Of a stretch of DNA of 25,981 nucleotides, positions 19,190 through 25,981 are shown piece after piece. The stretch is from positions 1 to 25,981 of the IMG/VR virus record IMGVR_UViG_3300048549_000353; one strand, written 5' to 3'. This stretch comes from a virus. Under the pieces are notes generated by a model that was given only the letters and a program-made list of their open reading frames with translations, did no database searches and was not told the DNA's origin. Both the position numbers and the translations under genes were made by a program. The number at the start of each line of letters is the position of its first letter. The stretch's first letter is position 1.

Positions 19190-21558
19190 TTTACATTTCC
19201 ATAAAAATTAGATTTTTGATTAGGCAATAACTCATCATTAGATAATTCTATTCCTGATTGTCTAAGAACTTCTAACATTTTATTATAAGAAGCAGGATTT
19301 AATGTAGCTAAAAGTTTAGATTTATTTTTATTAAAAGCTGTTGCAGTTTTATTTTCATTTGCAAATCTTTCCCAAAATTCTTTTCCTGCTTCTCTTCCTG
19401 CTACACCTTTTAATTGTGCTTTCTTTAATAAACTTTTTCCATAAGGTTGACTTAAAAATTTACTCATTTGATAAACTAAACCCAAAGTCATTAAACTTCC
19501 TGTTATTCCTGCTCCTGAAGAAAATGCACCAATTCCTAATGCTCCTATACCTAAACTTGCTCCTGCAGACATCAATACTGCTCTTCTTGTTACGAATTCA
19601 CTCATTCTAGGGTTGTCAGGTAAATATTTTAATACATTAACAAAGTTGTCTAATTCTTTTATAAACACTTTTCCTTCTTTTTCTCCTAAACCGAGTTTAA
19701 GCCTTTCTTCTATTAATCTTTTTCTAGCTTTATTTCCATCTAAACCTAATTCTCTTTTTATAGTAACGTCATCTAAACTCCCTTTAGCATTTATATTTTT
19801 AAATAATGACCTTTCAAATATGTCATCCATATCTGTCATTACCATTTTTTTATACTGCTCTTTACCTAAAGTTTCTTTTAAATAAGGTTGCATTTTTAAA
19901 TCATCAAAATATGTTGTAACTAAATCAATGTCTGTTTTTTTATCTAATGAAGATTTTTTAGCAAACTGAAACCCTGCTTCTGATAAAATATCATCCATGT
20001 TTCCGTCTAATTTAGAGTTCATTGATTTAACAATAGAATTGCTTTTCCCTAAATAAGCTAATAATGGAGCATTTAATGCTATATTATTTTTTAGTTTTGC
20101 ATTACTTTTGTTTGCTTCGTTTAAAATTGCACCAGGATTTATTCCATTAGACCCTCTTACTCTCGTAAGCCTTTGTTCTAAAGCTGATTGTAAAGTTCTA
20201 AATTGTTCTAATGATGTTTTAACATTCATGTTAACAACTTCTTGTCCTGTTCTTCCTCTTACTTCTCTGCTCTCTAATTCTGTAACTTTCTTTCTAACCT
20301 CTGTATACAATCTTTGTACTTGTTGTCCTGTTAGTGATGCAGGTTGTCCATATAATTTAGCGCCCCTTGTTACGTCTCTAAGGTCTTTATCAAATTGTTT
20401 AGAAGCGTTAAATTTAGGAGTGTCTGCTCTATTTCGTAAAGGGTTACTTCTTGATGATGTTATCAATTTCGACAGTGGAACATTTATAGGAGCTTCTGCT
20501 GTTCCTATATTAACAGGTTTAGTTATATCAACCTTTCCTACTGTTTTCATTGTATCATCAAAAACTTTGTAAGAATTTGATTTAACATTAGCCATGTCAT
20601 TTAATCTGTTTGTTAATGCTCTAATAGCTACTCCTGCCTGTTCTTGTTGTAAATTTGCTAGTAATGTACCATCAGTAGATACAATTTTTCCTTGTGGATT
20701 TACAGAATAACTCCTTGACAATAATGGTTTTAAATTTGTTGCTTTCCCTTGTTGATTAAAAACTTTTAATCCATCTACTAACCTTGATGTCATATTTTTT
20801 ATGTTTTCATCGTATAGTTCTCTTTGTGGAGTTCCTGCAACTGGCATCCTACCTGCTGCTTGAAAATAAGCCCGTATTGCAGGTTTTGCTACCATTCCTA
20901 ATGCAGGAGTTAATCCTTGCCTTTCTACTTCTGCACTTAGTTTGTTCATGTATGCTATGTTTTCATCTGTTTGCGATGTTAAAAATTTTGTAAGTATTCC
21001 TACTTTTCTTTCAGGAATAGAATTTCCTATTTTATTTAACTCTTCATCTGTTCTTTTGCTTAAATTTGTAGCTCCTTTTGATGAAAGCTGTTTACCTTTA
21101 TTAATTAATCCTCCGATAGCATTTCCTGCTATACCAAAAGCTAAAGTACCCCCTGCGTCAACTGCACCTGCTGTACCTACTCTTTTCATTTTTTCACCCA
21201 TAGGCATCATAGGTAAGTCAGGATTCATAAATTCAGAAAACTCTTGAAATAATGCTGTTGCAGCAGCACCACCAACACCTGCCCCTGCTGAAACTCCAGG
21301 CAATCCACCTCGTATACCTGCTAACGCACCTATAGTAGCTCCTGTAACACGCATAACGGGTTCTAGTGCGCCAGGTAATGTTGTAGGATATTCGTCTTCA
21401 CCAATTAATCCTAATTGAATGCCTTTGTTTCTTACACGTTCATAATATTCTTTTGAGTCTATTCTTCCCGTTTGTAACAGCGTACTTCCTACACCTTTGT
21501 AGTTAGTAAATTCTTTTTGTATTTTATCTTGTAATTTTTTTCTTTCTAGTGGTGACAT
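19186..21558 (-). CDS. Large internal virion / DNA-ejection protein
   Basis: A 790-aa protein. After a helical N-terminus (SPLERKKLQDKIQKEFTNYK), residues about 70-170 form Gly/Ala-rich hydrophobic segments (VTGATIGALAGIRGGLPGVS; AGAVDAGGTLAFGIAG), and a second hydrophobic pair is near the C-terminus (about 665-705). The middle is helical and charged. Such size, gly-rich membrane-seeking segments and position near the fibre genes fit podoviral internal proteins that leave the head and cross the host envelope with the DNA (as P22 gp16/gp20, T7 gp15/gp16). No lytic transglycosylase motif was seen. The assignment is from architecture and context rather than a motif. Confidence 0.6.
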   Translation of the reverse strand: MSPLERKKLQDKIQKEFTNYKGVGSTLLQTGRIDSKEYYERVRNKGIQLGLIGEDEYPTTLPGALEPVMRVTGATIGALAGIRGGLPGVSAGAGVGGAAATALFQEFSEFMNPDLPMMPMGEKMKRVGTAGAVDAGGTLAFGIAGNAIGGLINKGKQLSSKGATNLSKRTDEELNKIGNSIPERKVGILTKFLTSQTDENIAYMNKLSAEVERQGLTPALGMVAKPAIRAYFQAAGRMPVAGTPQRELYDENIKNMTSRLVDGLKVFNQQGKATNLKPLLSRSYSVNPQGKIVSTDGTLLANLQQEQAGVAIRALTNRLNDMANVKSNSYKVFDDTMKTVGKVDITKPVNIGTAEAPINVPLSKLITSSRSNPLRNRADTPKFNASKQFDKDLRDVTRGAKLYGQPASLTGQQVQRLYTEVRKKVTELESREVRGRTGQEVVNMNVKTSLEQFRTLQSALEQRLTRVRGSNGINPGAILNEANKSNAKLKNNIALNAPLLAYLGKSNSIVKSMNSKLDGNMDDILSEAGFQFAKKSSLDKKTDIDLVTTYFDDLKMQPYLKETLGKEQYKKMVMTDMDDIFERSLFKNINAKGSLDDVTIKRELGLDGNKARKRLIEERLKLGLGEKEGKVFIKELDNFVNVLKYLPDNPRMSEFVTRRAVLMSAGASLGIGALGIGAFSSGAGITGSLMTLGLVYQMSKFLSQPYGKSLLKKAQLKGVAGREAGKEFWERFANENKTATAFNKNKSKLLATLNPASYNKMLEVLRQSGIELSNDELLPNQKSNFYGNVK

Positions 21559-21560
21559 AA

Positions 21561-22526
21561 TTACTCTTTAAAATAGTTAGTTAATTCGTCTAGGTCTTGT
21601 TGTGTAAACTCACCTGCTATTTTATCGGGGTCTCCGTAAAAAGCTGACTCTCCATATCCTCCTTGTTCAAAAGCTCCAGTAACAACATCTAATCTATCTA
21701 CCATGTATTTGAGGTCTGCAAGTTTTTGTGCATATTCAGATTTTTTAGTAGCCGTATCAGCTCCTGACAACAATCTTTCGAACTGTGGAATTTGACTTCT
21801 AAATGTGTTCTTTAATTTAGAGTATTTTGAGTAAGCTATATCATCTCCTTCTAGTGCATTTACAGGTATTGTTTTTTGTATTTGTTCTAACAAGAATTTA
21901 GAAGGTCTGCCTGAAAATAAGTCAGCACCAATAGATAATATAGTTCTGTTTAATTCTTCTCTTGCTGCTAAAGCTTGGTTGGATTCTAAATCTTTCATTC
22001 CTATAGCAGAGCCTACTTTTGCAAATGCCATTTGTGTAGCATCTAATGCACCAAACGCTTCAGGTACGAGTGAATCTTGTTTTTGTTCTTCAATAGTAGG
22101 GGTTCTGTTTACTTCCTGTGGTGGTGCTAAATCTGCCATTTCTTTTAATAATTTAGTATTTGCTTGTTTTTGACTTACTATGCTTTGTAACATAGTTGGG
22201 TCCATACGACTAGGAGCGCCTAATGCTCTCGTAATAGCTTGTCCTGGCATTTCTCCTGGTTTTGTATATGCAGCTTCAGAAGCAACGCTGAACAAATCTT
22301 TTATTCCTTTTGCTTCTTTATATTTTGCCATTGCTTCAGGAGTTACATTTCCTGTCAATGCTGCATCAACTAATGCTAAATTAGGATTAAAAAACGTAGC
22401 AACGTCTTGTACGTTTATGCTTTTGGGTATTGTAGGTTCAGGCGCTCTGCCGTCTTGTGGTTCTCTTTCGTCAAAAAAACCTGCCATTCTTGAACCGACT
22501 GTTTGTATATCATCAAATAAACTCAT
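21561..22526 (-). CDS. Virion-associated protein, probable ejection partner
   Basis: A 321-aa product with an AGGAGAG ribosome site. It begins MSLFDDIQTVGSRMAGFFDE and is Ala-, Pro- and helix-rich; the C-terminus is helical (FTQQDLDELTNYFKE). The GFFD motif also occurs in the next protein upstream. It lies 2 bases before the 790-aa protein and 8 bases after the 510-aa one. Together these three form a compact block typical of internal virion proteins. No recognised domain. Confidence 0.6.
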   Translation of the reverse strand: MSLFDDIQTVGSRMAGFFDEREPQDGRAPEPTIPKSINVQDVATFFNPNLALVDAALTGNVTPEAMAKYKEAKGIKDLFSVASEAAYTKPGEMPGQAITRALGAPSRMDPTMLQSIVSQKQANTKLLKEMADLAPPQEVNRTPTIEEQKQDSLVPEAFGALDATQMAFAKVGSAIGMKDLESNQALAAREELNRTILSIGADLFSGRPSKFLLEQIQKTIPVNALEGDDIAYSKYSKLKNTFRSQIPQFERLLSGADTATKKSEYAQKLADLKYMVDRLDVVTGAFEQGGYGESAFYGDPDKIAGEFTQQDLDELTNYFKE

Positions 22527-22534
22527 TTTCTCTC

Positions 22535-24067
22535 CTAATCAAAAAATCCAAAACCTTTTTTATAATATTCAGGGTCAAAGAAACCTAAAGGTCTTTGTCC
22601 ATAAAAATTTTGCATAGGTGTTGTGTTGTTTAAAAATCCCATAGGTTGTTGTTGTTGCCCCATAAAACTTCCACCCCCTTGAGAAAGTTGACCAAGATAA
22701 TTAGCTAAAGCAAATATATCTGATGTTTTTTGTTTTAATGGAACATCTTGTGGTTTTTCAGATTGTGCAGTAGACATAGTACCATCTGCATTAACTGTCC
22801 TCACGTCAGGTCTTAAATTTTCTGTAGCAGTAATATTTTCACCTGTTGATATAATACCTGTTGTTGGGTCTTGTATAGTACCTGGAACTACTACATTTTT
22901 TTTGCCACTTACTATTTCATCTTCGGTAACAACATCGTATCTAGGGTCTTCGACATCAGGAACTATATATGTATTAGATTTTGTGTCGAACACTTTTCTT
23001 ACATATTTAGGTTCTTCTCCTATATCAAAAGTTCTTTGAAAAATATTTCTATCTGAATCTGCTTCTATCCTAGCAAAACCTGGGTATTTATCTTGTTCTT
23101 TTGTTCCTATTTCTGAAATAGCTGAACCTGTTTTTATAGCTGCTTGTGCTTGTGCTAATGCATCGAATCCTTTTTGTGCGTCTGATTTTTGCCTTGCATC
23201 TGCGTCTGTTTCTTCTAAATTCATTACATTCATTTGTGCATTAAATTTAGCTTTACGAGCCTGTTCTGCTTCTTCAGGTGACAAACCTATATATTCGTTT
23301 TGATTCATACCTGTTCTATATATATTAGAAGGGTCATTAGCATATATAGAAGCTAACTGTTCATTTCCTTGTTTATTGATAGGATTGTCAGGGTCATTTA
23401 GTGGATTAGAAGCCCTTTCTAAAAATGAACCCTCTTCTCTTTGCCTGTTATAAATGTTCATTGAACTTTTAAATTCGTTGTACTCAGACAATGTAGGAGC
23501 TTTAATTTCTTCTGCCCCTTCAGTACCTACTGCTAACCTAGAATCGAATGTTTCTTCCTCACCACTTGCCGAGTAAATGCCACCACCCAACAAACCTCCC
23601 CCTATAACTCTAGGGTCACTACTAACATTAAGAAGACCTCTACCTGCTTTACCTACTCCTTCTTTTACTGTAGTTAATAATCCTTTTCCTTTTTCTCCTT
23701 GAGGATAATTTATGCTACCTTTTGTAACTTTATTGCTAGAAGATTGTGTTGTTCCTATTAGATTTTTTTTCTGTCCTGTTCCACCTATACTTGTAATAGG
23801 GTTTGATTTTAGTACATCTGCTTGTGGTTTATCGACTCTAACATTTATAACATTTTTATTACTAACAACATCTTTCCCACCAAGTTTTTGCGTTATATCC
23901 CCTTTCTTTTTTACTGTGTTATAAGTGTTGTTTATTTCTTTTGCTGTTTTTTTGTCAACACCAAGTTCTTTCATTATTCCTTGTATTCTTTTTTTGCCAT
24001 ATTTAGACGCAATAGCCCTCAGTCCTGCGTAACTTAATTGAACTAATGCTGGTACAAATGCAACCAT
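22535..24067 (-). CDS. Virion-associated protein with GFFD C-terminus
   Basis: A 510-aa product, AGGAGAT ribosome site. The N-terminal 45 residues are a basic helix (VPALVQLSYAGLRAIASKYG); a Gly-rich segment follows around 150-170 (RVIGGGLLGGGIYSASG), then a long acidic helical central part. The C-terminus is Gln/Gly/Phe-rich (GSFMGQQQQPMGFLNN) and ends GQRPLGFFDPEYYKKGFGFF plus D, with two GFFD copies. Architecture and context point to an internal virion or ejection protein. Function unproven. Confidence 0.6.
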   Translation of the reverse strand: MVAFVPALVQLSYAGLRAIASKYGKKRIQGIMKELGVDKKTAKEINNTYNTVKKKGDITQKLGGKDVVSNKNVINVRVDKPQADVLKSNPITSIGGTGQKKNLIGTTQSSSNKVTKGSINYPQGEKGKGLLTTVKEGVGKAGRGLLNVSSDPRVIGGGLLGGGIYSASGEEETFDSRLAVGTEGAEEIKAPTLSEYNEFKSSMNIYNRQREEGSFLERASNPLNDPDNPINKQGNEQLASIYANDPSNIYRTGMNQNEYIGLSPEEAEQARKAKFNAQMNVMNLEETDADARQKSDAQKGFDALAQAQAAIKTGSAISEIGTKEQDKYPGFARIEADSDRNIFQRTFDIGEEPKYVRKVFDTKSNTYIVPDVEDPRYDVVTEDEIVSGKKNVVVPGTIQDPTTGIISTGENITATENLRPDVRTVNADGTMSTAQSEKPQDVPLKQKTSDIFALANYLGQLSQGGGSFMGQQQQPMGFLNNTTPMQNFYGQRPLGFFDPEYYKKGFGFFD

Positions 24068-24077
24068 AATTTATCTC

Positions 24078-24983
24078 CTAATCAAATAATCCTAATGCTG
24101 ATGCTGCGCCTATTGCTAGAGCGTATGGTCCTGCCGCACCTAATCCCATTCCTGCAGACATGCCTATTGCGTCAGAAGTTAATGCACCATATGTTCCTAA
24201 TCCTAAAGCTGCACCACCTAACGCTCTCTGACCAAATGTAGGGTCGGGAGCATTCATAGATGTTGTTCTACTTCCAGGCAAAATATTTGCTTGTACTAAA
24301 CCACTATAATCTTGCAATGCTTGATAAGGTCTTTGTTGTTCAGCTTCAAATCTTGCTCTTGCTTCATCAATAGCTAATTGTTCTCTTGCTTGTTCTGCCA
24401 TTCCAACCTGTCCTAATGTTTGTGCAGGAACACTCATAGCAGCTAAAGTTTGAGGAGCAGAATACAATGCTCTAGCTTGTTGCGTTAGAGAATCTTTATA
24501 AGCTTGATTATACATTTTAGAAGATATATCTCCTGCTTTAGTCATATAATCCCCAATTACACCTTGTTCTAGTATTGCTTGTCTTGTGCCACCTAGCTGT
24601 CCTGCTTGTGTAGCACCACGTCTTGCTTGTTGTAATAATCCTTGAGCTTGGGAATACACAGGTCTTAATGCAGCTTGTGTTGCACCTGCAAGATATGGGT
24701 TAGATGCTAAATTCATAGGTCCACCTAGAGCAAATTGTTGCGCACCTGCTAAATCACTAGCTAATTGAGCTTGAGGTCCTAATGCTGTTCCAACCTGTAA
24801 AGCTTCTGCTAATGCAGTTTTTTCTGTTGGTTCTGCATATGTTCTTCCTTGATAGACTTGTGGTCCACCCATTCCATATAGCTGTTGTGCTTGTGAATAT
24901 ACATCTGTTAAATAAGGCTGTTGACCTGCCCATGGGTCAGCTTTTTGGACAGTATTTGTACTGCCACCTCCACCTTTGCTCAT
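24078..24983 (-). CDS. Ala-rich virion protein (MSKGGGG type)
   Basis: A 301-aa product, AGGAGAA ribosome site. It begins MSKGGGGSTNTVQKADPWAG, continues QQPYLTDVYSQAQQLYGMGG and is then dominated by Ala/Gln helices (LLQQARRGATQAGQLGGTRQ). The last 40 residues are Ala/Gly hydrophobic (GGAALGLGTYGALTSDAIGM) and end ALGLFD. The N-terminal Gly run followed by PWxxQQPYLTDxYxxAQxLY is a pattern I associate with marine podovirus structural proteins placed before ejection proteins. Probably an internal virion or head-tail component. Confidence 0.62.
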   Translation of the reverse strand: MSKGGGGSTNTVQKADPWAGQQPYLTDVYSQAQQLYGMGGPQVYQGRTYAEPTEKTALAEALQVGTALGPQAQLASDLAGAQQFALGGPMNLASNPYLAGATQAALRPVYSQAQGLLQQARRGATQAGQLGGTRQAILEQGVIGDYMTKAGDISSKMYNQAYKDSLTQQARALYSAPQTLAAMSVPAQTLGQVGMAEQAREQLAIDEARARFEAEQQRPYQALQDYSGLVQANILPGSRTTSMNAPDPTFGQRALGGAALGLGTYGALTSDAIGMSAGMGLGAAGPYALAIGAASALGLFD

Positions 24984-24992
24984 ACTATTCTC

Positions 24993-25427
24993 CTAGTGTA
25001 TTGTTGTAAGTTCTTTTCCAAGTATTGTGTATGTTTGTTCATACCCAAAACTTTTTAATTTTTTTATAAATCCTTTGCGACATACTGTTTCCATAGCTTC
25101 GCATTCTTGTTCTATAGACCACTCTTCTAATATTTCTAAAACTTCTGCTACCCACTCTTCCATACCTTCACCACCTAATGTAACGATTCTGCATACTTTT
25201 TTTTGTGGATATCTAATTATTTGTGTAGTAACTACAGCTTTTATTTTTTTGTTATTTTCTTCATCAAATACAATCCACAATTGCATTTCTTTTTCTTTTA
25301 AAAAAAAGTAAATATCATGCGTGTCCATTTCTTCTTGAGCTTTGTTAATACCCATTTCTACATATTGTTTACAATCTCCCCACACGTCATCAATATACTC
25401 TGCAGGTATACCAGATACATAAATCAT
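24993..25427 (-). CDS. GNAT-like acetyltransferase in structural module
   Basis: A 144-aa product, AGGAGAA ribosome site. It has the strand/helix plan of a GNAT: an N-terminal helix (AEYIDDVWGDCKQYVEMGIN), strands (MQLWIVFDEENNKKIKAVVT; KKVCRIVTLGGEGMEEWVAE), helix (VLEILEEWSIEQECEAMETV) and a last strand with FGYEQTYTILGKEL. The acetyl-CoA loop QxxGxG/A is replaced by LGGEGMEEW, so catalysis is uncertain. Similar proteins occur in podoviral structural operons between fibre and internal-protein genes, where their job is unknown. Confidence 0.6.
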   Translation of the reverse strand: MIYVSGIPAEYIDDVWGDCKQYVEMGINKAQEEMDTHDIYFFLKEKEMQLWIVFDEENNKKIKAVVTTQIIRYPQKKVCRIVTLGGEGMEEWVAEVLEILEEWSIEQECEAMETVCRKGFIKKLKSFGYEQTYTILGKELTTIH

Positions 25428-25436
25428 TGCTTTCTC

Positions 25437-25981
25437 CTATTGACTTACTTGTATAATACTTATTGTAGCTGATGGAGTAGCAGGTGCAAATGCTGTAGCT
25501 GCTAATGGGTCTATATCTATATCGGTGTCATCTGCTGCCATCATTGCTTGTAGATAATCACCTGCAGTTATGTCAAATATCCCTGCTTTAGATAGTGTTC
25601 TTCTATGGTTATTAGTTGCAAGTGTATGTGCTATTCCTGCTCCTGTTACATCTGTACCATTTATTCTTGGGAAAAACCATATATCTTTGTTGTTACCACT
25701 TTGCGAATGTAACAATGCAGAAAAGTTTACATAGTATTTACCACTACGACTAAATTCTATCTTAGATGTATCAACTCCATTAATGCTTATTCCTTGTGAG
25801 TATACTAATGTGTTCCAAGTTATAGCTTGTGCTGTATCTGCAGTAGCTATATTCTGTGCTGTTGTATCGGCAATCTGTGCAAAATCACCTGCACCACTAC
25901 CACCTGCAAATGCTCTCCATACAGTACCATCATAGTAATATAGGTTTTCACCTTGTCCTGGATTCCAGTTAGTCCCATCAG
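25437..25981 (-). CDS. Fibre or appendage protein with C1q-like tip, N-terminus cut by window edge
   Basis: The frame is open to the right edge (180 complete codons visible) and ends at 25437, so the N-terminal part lies outside. It begins DGTNWNPGQGENLYYYDGTV, a repeat-like fibre linker, then continues IADTTAQNIATADTAQAITW, DTSKIEFSRSGKYYVNFSAL, IWFFPRINGTDVTGAGIAHT and KAGIFDITAGDYLQAMMAAD, ending ATISIIQVSQ. The order W...SxxIxFxxSGKYYVxFSxxL...NGTDV...GDYLQ is that of a C1q/TNF-like jelly roll, used by phages as a trimeric receptor-binding or head-decoration tip. It probably recognises the host surface. The next gene downstream starts 9 bases later. Confidence 0.75.
   Translation of the reverse strand, partial: DGTNWNPGQGENLYYYDGTVWRAFAGGSGAGDFAQIADTTAQNIATADTAQAITWNTLVYSQGISINGVDTSKIEFSRSGKYYVNFSALLHSQSGNNKDIWFFPRINGTDVTGAGIAHTLATNNHRRTLSKAGIFDITAGDYLQAMMAADDTDIDIDPLAATAFAPATPSATISIIQVSQ

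Noticed and set aside
19341-21247. Several plus-strand ORFs of 69-154 codons opposite the 790-aa gene
   Set aside because: Leu/Phe/Ser-rich antisense reading of a helical Lys/Glu/Ala protein; no ribosome sites and wrong strand for the module.
25437-25715. 92-aa ORF starting with TTG as a separate gene
   Set aside because: The same frame is open upstream to the window edge and reads as one continuous C1q-like domain; the TTG is internal.
1-25981. Integrase, repressor/excisionase set or attachment site indicating a temperate phage
   Set aside because: No integrase-like Arg/His/Tyr motif or serine recombinase was seen; small HTH proteins and a Q-like gene alone do not establish lysogeny.

Overview
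The window is most simply read as part of an AT-rich, tightly packed genome of a tailed dsDNA phage, probably a podovirus from a marine host. The evidence is a P22-type portal and large terminase, long Gly/Ala-rich virion proteins that look like DNA-ejection proteins, a C1q-like fibre tip, and several very small basic proteins of kinds I associate with marine phages. A SAR11 phage (HTVC010P-like) is a plausible host guess, but it rests on base composition and resemblance only. I see no integrase, tRNA, rRNA, CRISPR array or insertion sequence. Major capsid, scaffold, replicative helicase, polymerase and endolysin are not visible here.

Layout. (1) 1-4958, minus strand: large terminase, two small proteins, portal, then a chain of 26-74 aa proteins whose stops and starts overlap (TAATG/ATGA), running off the left edge. 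(2) 4959-5499: about 540 bases without genes, probably the control region for the late leftward genes; a leftward terminator lies just beyond it at 5500-5537. (3) 5562-9274, minus strand: early module. It opens with a single-strand annealing protein, a YqaJ-type exonuclease and a possible SSB-like protein, and continues with small unknown genes. It contains two promoter-like sites sharing a 13-bp motif, a highly foldable RNA segment (7509-7644) and a phased repeat block (6597-6660). (4) 9275-9473: divergent promoter region with a palindromic operator. (5) 9474-14111, plus strand: early/middle operon with a possible helicase loader, unknown small proteins, a YbcO/DUF1364-like nuclease, a Q-antiterminator-like zinc protein and a Mom-like DNA-modification enzyme. 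(6) 14176-16431, minus strand: small terminase, unknown protein, metallophosphoesterase, DUF3310 protein. (7) 16574-25981, minus strand: membrane and secreted proteins, a possible holin, then large virion/ejection proteins, a GNAT-like protein and a fibre protein cut by the right edge.

How it works together (inference). If the genome is circular or circularly permuted, the late transcript starts upstream of the large terminase, runs left through the portal and head genes, wraps round, and continues from 25981 down to the small terminase at 14176, so the small terminase is the last late gene and the large terminase the first. The early genes diverge from 9.3 kb. The Q-like protein at the end of the rightward operon could switch on the late genes. 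The Mom-like protein would modify progeny DNA against restriction.

Points of most interest: a short gene ending in a classical slippery A AAA AAG site followed by an open -1 frame with no usable start; a structured leader or small RNA near 7.5-7.65 kb; helically phased TGGC repeats; and a zinc-knuckle protein overlapping a Mom-like gene, which recalls the com-mom pair of phage Mu.
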